NCBI GenBank assembly: GCA_964030475.1
Contig: CAXIPT010000002.1
Span: forward strand, 8,264,553-8,328,552
Source of the DNA: Tethya wilhelma
Taxonomy: Eukaryota; Porifera; Demospongiae; Tethyida; Tethyidae
Length of the DNA: 64,000 bases
Direction: 5' to 3'
Shown: in pieces, positions 24,464 to 36,079 of the stretch
Layout: each line of letters starts with the position of its first letter
How positions within the stretch are numbered: position 1 is the stretch's first letter
Translations under genes and position numbers: made by a program
Notes under the pieces: model-generated
Databases searched by the model: none
Told to the model about the DNA's origin: nothing
Seen by the model: only the letters and a program-made list of their open reading frames with translations

Positions 24464-25530
24464 GTTATGCTTCAGTGCACATGCAATCATGCAATGCCAT
24501 GCAACGTACACCTGGCACAACAATTATACTGCAGGCATTGTTTTTCCTTATACCTTCAAGTTAGTGTTACAAATTTTTGCAGGTACTATAATATTAATAT
24601 AACGTTTGATATTTTGGCGGATTGCTCAAAAAAACGTAAAAATTAGTTCACGTAAAAATTTATTTTTTTAGGAACAAATTGTTAAGAATATCATTAACTT
24701 GGTACGAGCAACGTACAAGCCACTTCACCACACTATGTGTAGTAATGTAAACCACTTTGCTATGTGTACTGTAAACCACTTCATGCAATCAGGCTATAAT
24801 CCTGGCTCCTCTCAATAACATTTTGACTATATACATCTTCAACAAAAATTAATGGCAAAATTTAATTAATACCCGTAAAATACGTACATAAAATCTAAAA
24901 ATCTGCGAAAAATCTACCTGCAAATAATTGTAACATTAATGTAGGTAAAATTATTAATAAAAACATATTGTTGTGCTAGGTGAGTAATTATAATGTGCAC
25001 TATATATGGACCAAGTTTATTTAAATTTCCATCCATGACTATAATTATTATTATATATATTAATTTTGAATTGACAACTAAACTGACCACTGAATTTTGG
25101 CATGAATTAAGCTCCATAGTCAACAATATTATACATGTTTTGGTGTTGGTTGGAGCAAACCCCCTGGACCAGACAATTAAGCATATGTTTAACTTAATTG
25201 TGACCATCCAATAAAATTTTCATCTCCAATATTTCTAGCTTGACATGCATGCATGTATAATTAAAGAGTCATTGTGACCTGCCCAGAGTAAAACTATAAC
25301 TGAAATTAACCTTGAATCAGGCCATGACCACAATGATGTATCTCAAGTGATCATGAGTATATATGCGGGCAATACTAATTTTAAAAGTATTTCCCTCATA
25401 TACCACAGTACTATACTGTAATTGCCCCTTTTGTGTACTTGTTAGTTGAACTGCTTCCTTACTAGGATTTACATTTATACAGTACTTTTTATAGATAGTT
25501 TTTGCGTGACCCTTAATTTGGGGGGGGGGG
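24464..25530. repeat. R1 repeat, copy 1
   Basis: About 1.05 kb closely matching 27671-28718 in direct orientation, with small indels. It ends in a G-run at 25520-25534, followed by the N run. Non-coding. Confidence 0.85.
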
Positions 25531-25534
25531 GGGG

Positions 25535-25623
25535 NNNNNNNNNNNNNNNNNNNNNNNNNNNNNNNNNNNNNNNNNNNNNNNNNNNNNNNNNNNNNNNNNN
25601 NNNNNNNNNNNNNNNNNNNNNNN
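25535..25623. other. Assembly gap (89 N)
   Basis: The only multi-base gap. It lies between a G-run and a (GT)n tract. It also separates the C-terminal oxidase exons at 25712 from whatever preceded them. Confidence 0.98.
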
Positions 25624-25627
25624 GTGT

Positions 25628-25665
<38 letters not shown>

Positions 25666-25671
25666 GTGTGA
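25624..25671. repeat. (GT)n microsatellite
   Basis: Dinucleotide tract adjoining the N run; it probably helped stop the assembly. Confidence 0.95.
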
Positions 25672-25711
25672 CAATTGATTGTATTGTGCGTTTCATTGTA
25701 ATCATTTACAG

Positions 25712-25991
25712 GGTGTGGGAGAGCCTCCTCTTTTCTTAGCTGCCTCAGTGTTCTTTGCCATCAAGGATGCCATAGCTGCTGCCAGGAAAGAGAGAGGAGA
25801 GAGTGGTCCTTTCAGATTGGACTCCCCAGCCACCTGTGAGAGGATCAGGATGGCCTGTGTGGACCAGTTCACAAAACAGGTTGGATAATAAATAAACTGT
25901 AAAACTGTTGAACTTCAGTCACTGTTCATTTTTTCCATAGACATGTTCTGCAGTGGATGCTGATGGTAGCAAATGGACAGTTTTAGTTTGA
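25712..25991 (+). CDS. Xanthine dehydrogenase family, last two exons
   Basis: Exon 25712-25879 (56 codons) follows the acceptor TCATTTACAG and ends in AAACAG|GTTGG. It reads [20 protein letters not shown], then FRLDSPAT and ACVDQFTKQ, the C-terminal molybdopterin domain of XDH/aldehyde oxidase. Its GEPPL glutamate is the catalytic base (Glu1261 in bovine XDH). After a 61-bp intron, exon 25941-25991 encodes [16 protein letters not shown] and a stop, a typical family C-terminus. The enzymes hydroxylate purines or aldehydes using molybdenum, 2Fe-2S and FAD. No upstream exons are seen: the N run and R1 repeat come directly before. This may be the tail of a paralogue tandem to the gene at 57782, or a misplaced contig. 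Confidence 0.9.
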
Positions 25992-27640
25992 TATTATTAT
26001 GATTATATAACATTAACCATGTTTGTACAACTGATTTGTATCCTTTACAAACTGTAGCAAAAATTGTAGGTGTCTGATTCAATGGATTTTAATAACAGTT
26101 AGGAGTGTAATCATAAATGAACACTCGAAACTTTTCATGCCAAAAATAAAAGCATTGAAGTGTCTGAAAAATATCTATATATGCTAATTTGTATACTCTA
26201 TAACACAGCTGTGTCCAAAATTGTAATTAAAAAGTGGGTTTGAATGGTATAATAATTATTATGTTAATACATGTACATTACGTTTTTGATAGGGAAAAGC
26301 CTCGATCAGACACTCCATCAGTTGAGGATTTATAAGTTATTATGTGAATGTCAACACTGGATGATAGAAGAAGACCTCGATCTATATAATATTATAAATG
26401 GATCAAAATAAATGGTAAGATAATTTTGCACAAAAAATTACGCTATGAACAGGATTCAGATAAGATCTGATAATTTTTTTTCCAGATTCTGAAATTTTAA
26501 AGAGTTTAAAAGCTTAAATCTAAGCCACTTGATTAGGCCTAAGCAGGTTTAAACAAAAGAAAATATATTTGAAAATCCGATATCAGCCATAGGTGGTCAT
26601 TTTGATCTAGTTATCACTACCCTGTGTTAATGTTTGGAGGTGGCATGCTGTGATACTCATGAGCAGTTTTGTGCAGTGGTAAAAGGATGTTGGTCATCTT
26701 ATGACCGTTGCAATGCTGAATGAATAATTTTATTACCATGATTCATTTGAATCTACCTCCAACAAGTTCTTTTGTCTTCCCATATCAGAAGATCAGCTCT
26801 TACAGAGTCTTAAAGTTAGCTGTTTTCACTGTTGCGGAGCAAAGGGTTTTCAAGCCAAACAGCCAAATGCCGGAGCTTAGAATGAAGAATTCTGATTGTT
26901 GACATAGTGATCATCAGGACCTTCAACATTATATTTAGAGAAAGTTAGCTATTATAAAATTATATTATTATTATAGCAAAAGTTTGACATAGTCTAAAGT
27001 GTCTACATGCATACCTTCTGTCCATTGATTCAGGCCCGGAGCCTCCTCAGGGTGAGTGCTACGGCCTGTCGCCGCCGAAGGCGGTGACTCAAGCTAGGGG
27101 GGTCTGTGGGCATGCCCCCCCAGAAAAATTTTGCATTTTGCACGTTCTAGGGTGAATTCTGGGGCATTTTGAGGCATATTTCAGTCTTAGTTTCCAACGC
27201 TTCAGTCCTTATCTAGATTTACTGACTTGATTCTGCTGAGATAAGAGTTACTGAGTATGACTGGCTTAGCAGAATACAGTCTGCTCAGGACATGTACATT
27301 CAAGCGTAATGCTACATAGCGTATCCAATAAGCTATAGCTATAGCGCTAATAGCTACGTAGAATAAGTGGGAGGGGCTACCGAAAGAGGGTGTAACAGGT
27401 GTGCGTTAACAAGAGAATTAAAGTGCAAACGACTCTGAGCGCGTAGGTAGCTGTTGAAAGCTTCTAGTTTACACAGCACAAAAGAGCAGGATCAAAACAA
27501 AGTAAGATTTTTTGCTTTTAAGAAGCTTAATCTTCCAAAATAGGTACGGCCATGGCCGTAGCTGCCGCACCTATGCCGCCGGCCCTGTTGATACGTGGAC
27601 TCATGTTGGTAAAGGTCGTCGTTACTAGTAACTTTAATTG
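25992..27640. other. Downstream region, no gene recognised
   Basis: AT-rich, with a GC-rich palindromic patch at about 27095-27121 (GGGGGGTCTG...CATGCCCCCC). A stretch at 27596-27650 (GTTGGTAAAGGTCGTC...TTAATTGTGTGGGGAT) resembles 57702-57750 just upstream of the oxidase start codon, and its core also occurs near 49656 and 36105. Confidence 0.45.
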
Positions 27641-27670
27641 TGTGGGGATCCTCCCCCTTCCACTGCTATT

Positions 27671-28718
27671 GTTATGCTTCAGTGCACATGCAATCATGCA
27701 ATACCATGCAACATACACCTGGCACAACAATTATACTGCAGGCATTGTTTTTCCTTATACCTTCAAGTTAGTGTTACAAATTTTTGTAGGTACTATAATA
27801 TTAATATAGCGTTTGATATTTTGGCGGATTGCTCAAAAAACGTAAAAATTAGTTCACGTAAAAATTTATTTTTTTATGAACAAATTGTAAAGAATATCAT
27901 TAAGTTGGTACGAGCAACGTACAAACCACTTCACCACACTATGTGTAGTAATGTAAACCACTTTGCTATGTGTACTGTAAACCACTTCATGCAATCAGGC
28001 TATAATCCTGGCTCCTCTCAATAACATTTTGACTATATACATCTTCAACAAAAATTAATAGCAAAATTTAATACCCGTAAAATACGTACATAAAATCTAA
28101 AAATCTGCGAAAAAATCTACCTGCAAATAATTGTAACATTAAGGTAAGTAAAATTATTAATAAAAACATATTGTTGTGCTAGGTGAGTAATTATAATGTG
28201 CACTTATGGACCAAGTTTATTTAAATTTCCATCCATGACTATAATTATTATTATATATATTAATTTTGTATTGAATGCATGCACTATTGTTGTGCCACAC
28301 ACATTTATAGTCAACAATATTATACATGTTTTGGTGTTGGTTGGAGCAAAACTCTTGGACCAGACAATTAAGCATAATTATGTTTAAATTAATTGTGACC
28401 ATCCAATAAAATTTTCATCTCCAATATTTCTAGCTTAATTGACATGTATGCATGTATAATTATTAAGAGTCATTGTGACCTGTCCAGAGTAAAACTATAA
28501 CTGAAATTAACCTTGAATCAGGCCATGACCACAATGATGTATCTCAAGTGATCATGAGTGTGCGGGCAATACTAAAGTATTTCCCTCATACCACAGTACT
28601 ATACTGTAATTGCCCCTTTTGTGTACTTGTTAGTTGAACTGCTTCCTTACTAGGATTTACATTTATACAGTACTTTAATTTTTATAGATAGTTTTTGCGT
28701 GACCCTTAATTTGGGGGT
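27671..28718. repeat. R1 repeat, copy 2
   Basis: Direct copy of 24464-25530 without the upstream LINE. It ends at the N at 28719. Non-coding. Confidence 0.85.
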
Positions 28719-29079
28719 NCTGAACACTTAAGGGCATGCAACTATTTTGTTTGCCATTGACCCCCTGTGACTCATAGCTACTCAATTGTCACCTCCACCC
28801 AGCCAGTATAGCCGGTGATTAGCCAATAAAAATTAATTTGGTTGCTATAGGTAATGGTAAGCCAGTAGTATTGCATATACGCATGCATGCACTTGAGACA
28901 CATCATTGTGGTCATAACCTGATTCTGTTCATTGGCACCATGGCAAAAACATACACAATTCACCAGACTCTTCCTTTCCTTGCGAAGAGCTGGAGTCTGC
29001 ATAGCAAGCCAGCTAGACTAATGACTTTACTTTGTGTAGTGAAGTGTATATAGTCTTGCATGCACGTGATTGAGTCTAA

Positions 29080-29148
29080 GCTTTTCTTCTATGAGAGTCC
29101 ATAGATGTGATAGTATATCACATCTATGGACTCTCATAGAAGAAAAGC
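29080..29148. repeat. Perfect 33-bp hairpin
   Basis: Arms 29080-29112 and 29116-29148 are exact complements around a 3-base loop (GTA). The left arm begins GCTTTTCTTCTATGAGAGTC. There is no flanking repeat of the same sequence elsewhere in the window. Confidence 0.9.
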
Positions 29149-29544
29149 AACACAAAATTAGTGGTATATAATTATATTATATTAACTGACTATAATCAAG
29201 TTGACTAAATCAAAATAACGAATAATTATACTTTTCTATTTATATTAGACTACTATAGCACTTGCTGTGTTGAAAGGACTTATAATATTGCATGAGTGAC
29301 ACATGTGTGTTGCTCTTTACCCCCTACTTCAGTGTGCACAGTGCATGCCCATGCAAATCCACCTATAAGTGACATGTATACTGATAATTATTATAATAAT
29401 TATAATTATACGACACAAGCTATTGTTAATTTGCCAGGTGGTAAATTATAGTGAAAACTTAGTGTAATTCCTATCATTTCCTTTATCTAGTGCAACATGT
29501 ACACACACCACATAAAGTATCCACAAATAGTACGATATGATTCC

Positions 29545-30045
29545 TATATAAACATTCTCAAAACCTCTACTATTATAATCTCACGATAAAATGCATTATC
29601 GTAACCTATAGTACTTCCCCCCACACTACTATAATATTATATATTATAATGTGTCAGTCCATTAAGAAAGAATTAAGAATGCATGCACTATATAACAATT
29701 GTTGTGCCAGGTGTGTGCATGGACTGACATATTACAATATATGTAGTAGTGTGGGGGGAAGTACTGTAGGTTACGATAATGCATTTAATCGTGAGATTAT
29801 TATAGTAGAGGTTTTGAGAATATAATTATAATAAAACGATAAAATGCATTATCACGATAAAATGCATTATTGTAACCTACAGTACTTCCCCCCACCCACA
29901 CTACTATATACAATTGTTGTGCCAGGTGTGTGCATGGACTGACATATTACAATATATATAGTAGTGTGGGGGGAAGTACTGTAGGTTACGATAATTTTTA
30001 TCTTGAGATTATTATAGTAGAGGTTTTGAGAATATAATAATAATA
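29545..30045. repeat. Two overlapping foldback elements
   Basis: 29545-29830 has arms containing CTCAAAACCTCTACTATTAT and CTTCCCCCCACACTACT with their complements. 29855-30045 repeats the same left and right arms around a shorter centre. Both centres hold CAATTGTTGTGCCAGGTGTG. A related arm lies at 23797-23908 next to the R1 repeat, so these may be foldback derivatives of that family. Confidence 0.7.
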
Positions 30046-30230
30046 ATTGTTGTGCCATGCAATGCCAATTGCATGGTCCAGGAGTGACTGGACCAAGTTG
30101 TTCAATAATAATTATATCTTTCATCTAGATCTGTATAATAGTGCTATAGCACACAATGACAGTAACACACAATAAAATTATTATGCATATATATAAATTC
30201 TGCTGGCATTTTTTCGAACAAATTAGGTAC

Positions 30231-30600
30231 CTTAGTGTTACAAATTTTTGCGGGTACTAACGTTTGATATTTTTGCGGATTGCTCCAAAAGCGCAAAAAT
30301 TAGTTCACGTATTTTTTAGGAACAAATTGTAATGAATATCATTAAGTTGGCACCAGCAACGTACAGGCCACTTCACCACACCATGTGTAGTAATGTAAAC
30401 CACTTTGTATGTGTACTGTAAACCACTTCATGCTATAGTCCTGGCTCCTCCTCTACTACTATGCCCAACATCATAACATTTTGGCTCCATCTTCAACAAA
30501 ATTTAATACCAGTAAAATACATAGAATGTAAAATCCGCGAAAAAATCTACCTGCAAATAATTGTAACATTAAGGTAGCTCAAAGTAATGAGCATTTTTCT
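30231..30600. repeat. Diverged R1 fragment
   Basis: Resembles 24565-24960 with many substitutions and deletions. Confidence 0.65.
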
Positions 30601-30622
30601 GGAAAAATAAGCTTAATTTATA

Positions 30623-31403
30623 ATTAGAAGTCTGCTACAATAACATACTTCGTAAGATCTGGAACCTACCAGGTAGATGTCGTACTACTATCCTGCATTT
30701 GATCAGTGGCCTTCCCAGCATCCGTGATGTTGTTCTACGTCGTTCTCGTACTCTTGTTCTTTCTGCTGTTCGTCATGATTTATCTGATAATCATGATATA
30801 ATCTCCGTCAAACGTGATTTTTGCAGGAAGGCTAACTCCATGATATCTCTATTTTCTGGTTGTGATCCTCTTACTAAAATGCGCTTACTCTCGAGTTTTT
30901 GTATGTCTTTATATGGTTCATCCTTGTGGTCTGTTGCCTCTAGTGAGCTTCGATCATTAGAAGTCTGCTACAATAACATACTTTGTAAGATCTGGAGCCT
31001 ACCAGGTAGATGTCGTACCACTATCCTGCATTTGATCAGTGGCCTTCCCAGCATCCGTGATGTTGTTCTACGTCGTTCTCGTACTCTTGTTCTTTCTGCT
31101 GTTCGTCACTCCTCTTCTACTATGCTATCTGATATCTTTTCTCAGAGCTATTCTCTCATTTACACTTCTTTTGGGGTCAACAATCTGACTGGACATCTTC
31201 ACAAGAAGACACACCAATCTGCTCATGTGCTTTGTGCTAATTTCATTCGGGATGCTAGAATCAACTCTTCCCTGAACACACACCTTGAGAGTGAGATCAT
31301 ATATATATGTGTGTACTGCTTAAATCTAACTCTTTTCATTATTACTATAATTATATGTGTCTGTATGTACTACTTATTTACCTCTGCACCTATTGTGGCG
31401 TGT

Positions 31404-31441
<38 letters not shown>
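30623..31441 (+). mobile_element. LINE 3' end with an internal 153-bp duplication
   Basis: The continuous frame 30699-31481 has the same post-RT domain as the LINE at 3656: LSDNHDI, RDFCRKANS, SLYGSSLW, NNILCKIWSLP. It then passes through SGLPSIRDVVLRRSRTL to an (AAT)n tail at 31404-31441. The block 30623-30775 is a near copy of 30956-31108, so a downstream piece is joined upstream of the body. A second copy of the terminal part follows at 32179. Confidence 0.8.
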
Positions 31442-31442
<1 letters not shown>

Positions 31443-32041
31443 TATGAATGTATATGTGCACGCGCAAATCATCAAATTTAAATTCGTCAATATTTTTTAT
31501 TTTTATCATTCTGCGGAGCAAACCGTCAAAATTGTTGACCGTCAATATTTCCGGGTATACGGTATGCGCATGCACATATAACTGGATCACACCCCTATTC
31601 TAATTATTAATTCCGCGGCACTTCATAAAAAGCTCGTAGCAGAATGAACGTGCAGCATTTTCCTGCATTTGCACAAATGCTTATAGCTAAAGGATCACCT
31701 GCAGTATAGACATCTGATATCTATACAAAGTACAGAGCTCATCCGTATACTCACAGAGCAATCAGTATATTCAGTACACGCGCGTCCAGCTACTAGCAAT
31801 CGGCATTTGTCAAGTGATTTGGTCGCTATAGGTAAGTACTGCTCTGAAGTTGCATGATTGTTTTACATTAAATTAATAGTCTAGTAAGACAACTATTATC
31901 ATGCATGAGTATATATTAGATATGCAGGAATGGGTCGAATGTCCCTAGACACAATGCAAAATATTAAGTGAGAAGCCACAATCATCATACTAACGGTTAC
32001 AGTCACTGCTTATAATTTATTCTTATAAATTTTTGTGTGTT
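31127..32041. repeat. 915-bp segment, copy 1
   Basis: It repeats at 32179-33088 with few differences (for example a shorter AAT tail in copy 2). It covers the LINE terminus and about 600 bp of flank. Since flanking DNA is shared, this is one locus present twice, not two LINE insertions. Confidence 0.9.
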
Positions 32042-32177
32042 CACTGCAAAAACAACTGTGTGGAATTCACACCAAAAAGGTGTGTGAACTCATTGTCACA
32101 ATGATCACACTTGTTCTCATGTTATTTTCACATACTATGTGTTATTGTCAGGTTCACATACTACTATGTTGTGGAAA
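32042..32177. mobile_element. Left end of a CACTGCAAAAAC element
   Basis: Copy 1 departs from copy 2 (33088) exactly where ACTGCAAAAACAACTGTGTG starts. The complementary end, CCACAGTTTTTGCAGTG, is found at about 39234-39249, directly before the same flank. The two ends therefore belong to one insertion that is absent from the 33-kb copy, but the scaffold places other contigs between them. Confidence 0.6.
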
Positions 32178-32178
32178 N

Positions 32179-33088
32179 ATCTGATATCTTTTCTCAGAGC
32201 TATTCTCTCATTTACACTTCTTTTGGAGTCAACAATCTGACTGGACATCTTCACAAGAAGACACACCAATCTGCTCATGTGCTTTGTGCTACTTTCATTC
32301 GGGATGCTAGAATCAACTCTTCCCTGAACACACACCTTGAGAGTGAGATCATATATATATGTGTGTACTGCTTAAATCTAACTCTTTTCATTATTACTAT
32401 AATAATATAATTATATGTGTCTGTATGTACTACTTATTTACCTCTGCACCTATTGTGGTGTGTTTAATAATAATAATAATATATGAATGTATATGTGCAC
32501 GTGCAAATCATCAAATTTAAATTCGTCAATATTTTTTATTTTTATCATTCTGCGGAGCAAACCGTCAAAATTGCTGACCGTCAATATTTCCGGGTATACG
32601 GTATGCGCATGCACTTATAACTGGATCACACCCCTATTCTAATTATTATTTCCGCGGCACTTCATAAAAACTCGTAGCAGAACGAGCGTGCAGCATTTTC
32701 CTGCATTTGCACAAATGCTTATAGCGGCTAAAGGATCACCTGCAGTATAGACATCTGATATCTATACAAAGTACAGAGCTCATCCGTATACTCACAGAGC
32801 AATCAGTATATTCAGTACACGCGCGTCCAGCTACTAGCAATCGGCATTTGTCAAGTGATTTGGTCGCTATAGGTAAGTACTGCTCTGAAGTTGCATGATT
32901 GTTTTTACATTAAATTAATAGTCTAGTAAGACAACTATTATCATGCATGAGTATATATTAGATATGCAGGAATGGGTCGAATGTCCCTAGACACAATGCA
33001 AAATATTAAGTGAGAATTAAGCCACAATCATCATACTAACGGTTACAGTCACTGCTTATAATTTATTCTTATAAATTTTTGTGTGTTC
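32179..33088. repeat. 915-bp segment, copy 2
   Basis: It starts right after the N at 32178 and continues without interruption into 33089-33395. That flank is also found at 39250-39545 and 43070-43388. Confidence 0.9.
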
Positions 33089-33395
33089 CATATAATTATA
33101 GGGAAAAGGTATTAGTATTTAACTATCTATTGTGAATTTGTGGTAAAATGCATGTGAGGTATAGGCATATTATAATTAATTATTGATTTTGTTTGTTAAT
33201 TAACAGTCAGTGGTTATAATTGCATGACATTGTGTGGATGTGATCCCAGGTAGAAATTTCTTGGTGTAAGAAATGTAATTTTTTTGCACTGAAGATTCTT
33301 GCAAATTCTTCCAAGTCTTGCAAGAATTGGATTGCACTTCCTTTATTTAGTATGCATGTATGACAGTTGATGATGAGATGGTGTCTTAATTTGTA
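33083..33395. repeat. Locus segment S, copy 1
   Basis: Shared with 39246-39545 and 43056-43388. Each copy is followed by a different structure, consistent with alternative alleles of one locus. Confidence 0.8.
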
Positions 33396-33446
33396 CACCT
33401 CCAAAATTACGAAGAGTATACAAATTTAGCGAAATAATGAGTGTGC

Positions 33447-34645
33447 GGGGTAATTTGGGACGCATGCCATTTGTCAGGATTGGAGTGATTCAAAGCAGTG
33501 AAAACGAAGAATCATACACTTCAGACTCTCTTCAGTTTACCTGGACTGAAAGGCGAGCTTGAAACAAATTCATCTTCATCATGTGGCCAAGTTTATTGGA
33601 AGTATACAGAAATTAATAGAAAAATATTATTAAAAGTGCTGTGTATGTTTATAATTTTGGTCATTTAGTACCAGAATATGTACAAGAAGATGAAATTAAG
33701 CTATCTACATATGTATGAAGAGATTGTAGAGCTGTATCACACGGTGGAGAGGAACAATAGCTGATTCTCCCTATCAGCCCCGCCCACTTTCTATGGATGT
33801 GCTCGCTTTTGACGCTGCTAACTCTTCGTGTGCAGTAGCTATGAACATAAATTTGTGATATCAGGTAGAGAAGATAATGTATTATATGTAGAAACTCTTT
33901 TGGTCGAATGCTTAGTAGTTTTCTGTCCTAAATATTAAATATTGTAATGTTTTTTATCAGCAAACGGTCAATTTCGCGTAAGAGGTATCCAGGAATAGGC
34001 CTTGATAGATTATGCCAGCATAATTTCGAGCATAATAGGTACTCTTGAGCATCAAGAATAATGCTAGCATAATAGGCTCAAATTTGTGACTATCCCAGCA
34101 TAATGGGCTTGTATTTTGTTGGATTAGCAACATTTGACTGGATTGAATTCCCTGTAGAGTTAATACACACTTTGTGAGTGAGTCAACCTACTTCTTCAAA
34201 GGAATACTAAAGAATTAATGAGTAACCGACAATATAGGTGGCTGCTGAAACTATAGTCTTTCAATTTGTTTGTACTTCTGCTCATTGAAAATAATCAGTT
34301 ATTGATAATTTCTGCGACATAATATTTGGTAGCTATTAGCATAATAGCCAACTTGAGAAGCATAATAGGCAGATTTTGGAGCATAATAGGGCCATTCTTT
34401 GAGCATAAAAGAAAAGAAAAATAGGCAGAGTCTTGAGCATAATCTATCAAGGCCTATCCAGGAAAAACAACTGTTTAACTACGAAGCAGAGTTGCAACCA
34501 ATGTGAGTCTTTGGTATATTGTAGCTAGGGTGTGCCCCTATAAATGTGACACCAAACTATCCTGGTAGCTTTCTTTGTTTTCATCCAGGAGGAGGTACAA
34601 CCCGGAAGTGTCCCAAATTACCCCGCGTCCCGAATTACCCCGTTT
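33447..34645. mobile_element. TIR-like element, GCGGGGTAATTTGGGACGC
   Basis: GCGGGGTAATTTGGGACGC at about 33448-33466 is met by the complement GTCCCAAATTACCCCGCGTC at about 34610-34629, followed by a second CGAATTACCCCG. Non-coding. It carries the nested hAT-like MITE at 33996. Confidence 0.55.
33996..34456. mobile_element. hAT-like MITE with 8-bp target duplication
   Basis: It starts TAGGCCTTGATAGATTATGC and ends with the exact complement. TCCAGGAA flanks both sides (33988-33995 and 34457-34464). Eight-base duplications and short TIRs fit hAT transposons. The interior is rich in GAGCATAATAG/GCATAATAGGC motifs, which may be subterminal transposase-binding repeats. No transposase is present; length is 461 bp. 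Confidence 0.85.
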
Positions 34646-34654
34646 TACCTTACG

Positions 34655-34918
34655 GTAGTACGTATAGTAGGAATGGGCCGACTGTCCCATAGACACAATA
34701 CAAAATGTTGGTCACTATAAAAGTCTAGTCAAACAAAATTAAACCTTCAAAGTTGTTCAGAGGCTAGATTACCAACTGCATGCAAGGCCTAAAACTCACA
34801 AAAACTTTTCTCAGCACTCGTAGAGAGTGCTAGTGGGAAGCCACCATAGTGCCATTTTTGTTCTCCTAACTTACTTCCTAACTGACTTACTTGAAAAGGA
34901 TTTCCAGGGAACCAGAAT
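34655..34918 (+). mobile_element. HLF copy, 5' part
   Basis: Starts ACGGTAGTACGTATAGTAGG with the TCAT tip degraded, and runs into the body until the N at 34919. Confidence 0.75.
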
Positions 34919-34919
34919 N

Positions 34920-36079
34920 CTATGACCCATTGCCAGAAATTACAATACAAATAGAGGACATGTACGGAACGCCCACATACATGAATATATGAATATCATT
35001 AAATCCAGAATTTTCCAAATTATCCAGAAGCGCTTGTGAAGACACACTCCAGACAGCCAGAAGTGACTACTAAGAACACAAAACTCTTCTTCTTGGAGTC
35101 AGAAAGCTAAATAGAGAGATTTCTAAGCGATCTGTGATTTTAGCGAAACTGCTGAATCAGCAATATTGTGTGATGACGTAATTTATAATGATGTCATAAT
35201 AGCAGTTTAGTATAGTACTTTAAACTTGCCTGGAATATTCTGAGATGGGCAAGCGTGACCTTCAAGACTATTTTTGTGAAGTTTAACCCTCTGTCGGTCA
35301 ATTGCAAGCCATACATCTGAAAATTTTTTCACGGTTAGCCTGCAAACGCGGGATGTTTGGAAGAGGTCCGGAAGAAAATTAACTAGCACAATACGGAGAG
35401 GTCGAGTGGAGTAATAGTTAACAAACTTTTGTTTCTGGAATATTCTGAGAGTAACGGTTAGACTTGAAAGTTTTTTGTAAGAAGTAACTATCATGTCTAG
35501 ATATAAAACCAGGCCATACATTTCAAGAAAGTACTTCGGAAAGGGTTGATTCCAGGTAAGCGCCTATCACTTTAGTACTTAAGAGCGGAAGTAGTATACG
35601 GAGAGATTACGTAAAATTATTTTCCGTGTCCGCGTATTTCTGGCAATGCACGTGGCCATGCCAGCTGGGCTCAAAAAACGCGGGAGATATATACCATCTA
35701 TGTTTATGTACTTATCTTGATGTCTTGGACTCTCCTTTGAAGCCGGCTCCTGGTCTGCTATCCTACCGCTGCTTCTGTTCTGGGTGTTCTATTCGAGACC
35801 ACCAACGCTGCTCCCCGATCTTTGCTGTGGCCTTAGGCTTATCGAAAGCCTTCAGTCGGCGACTGTCCGACCCCGTCCGCCAGTCCCAGAGTGATACATA
35901 GGCGAGGGGTCTCCGCCACTGGCCTAGCTTATCGTATTTATGCTGCCAGTTGCAACCGCTAGGGAACTGGCAAGTTGAGAGAATGAGTAATTAGGTACAC
36001 GTGACTCTGATCTAATAGCACATGCGCACCACTCCCACCACCAACCCCAACCCAAGGAGGAGAGTTAACATCGTCATAC
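34920..36079. other. No gene recognised
   Basis: A 104-residue frame at 35207-35521 (-) and a 91-residue frame at 35626-35901 (+) have no family I recognise. 35740-35930 is more GC-rich than its surroundings. It could hold an exon of an unrecognised gene. Confidence 0.35.

Noticed and set aside
35626..35901. 91-residue GC-richer frame
   Set aside because: No recognisable motif and no supporting splice sites; kept only as a remark.
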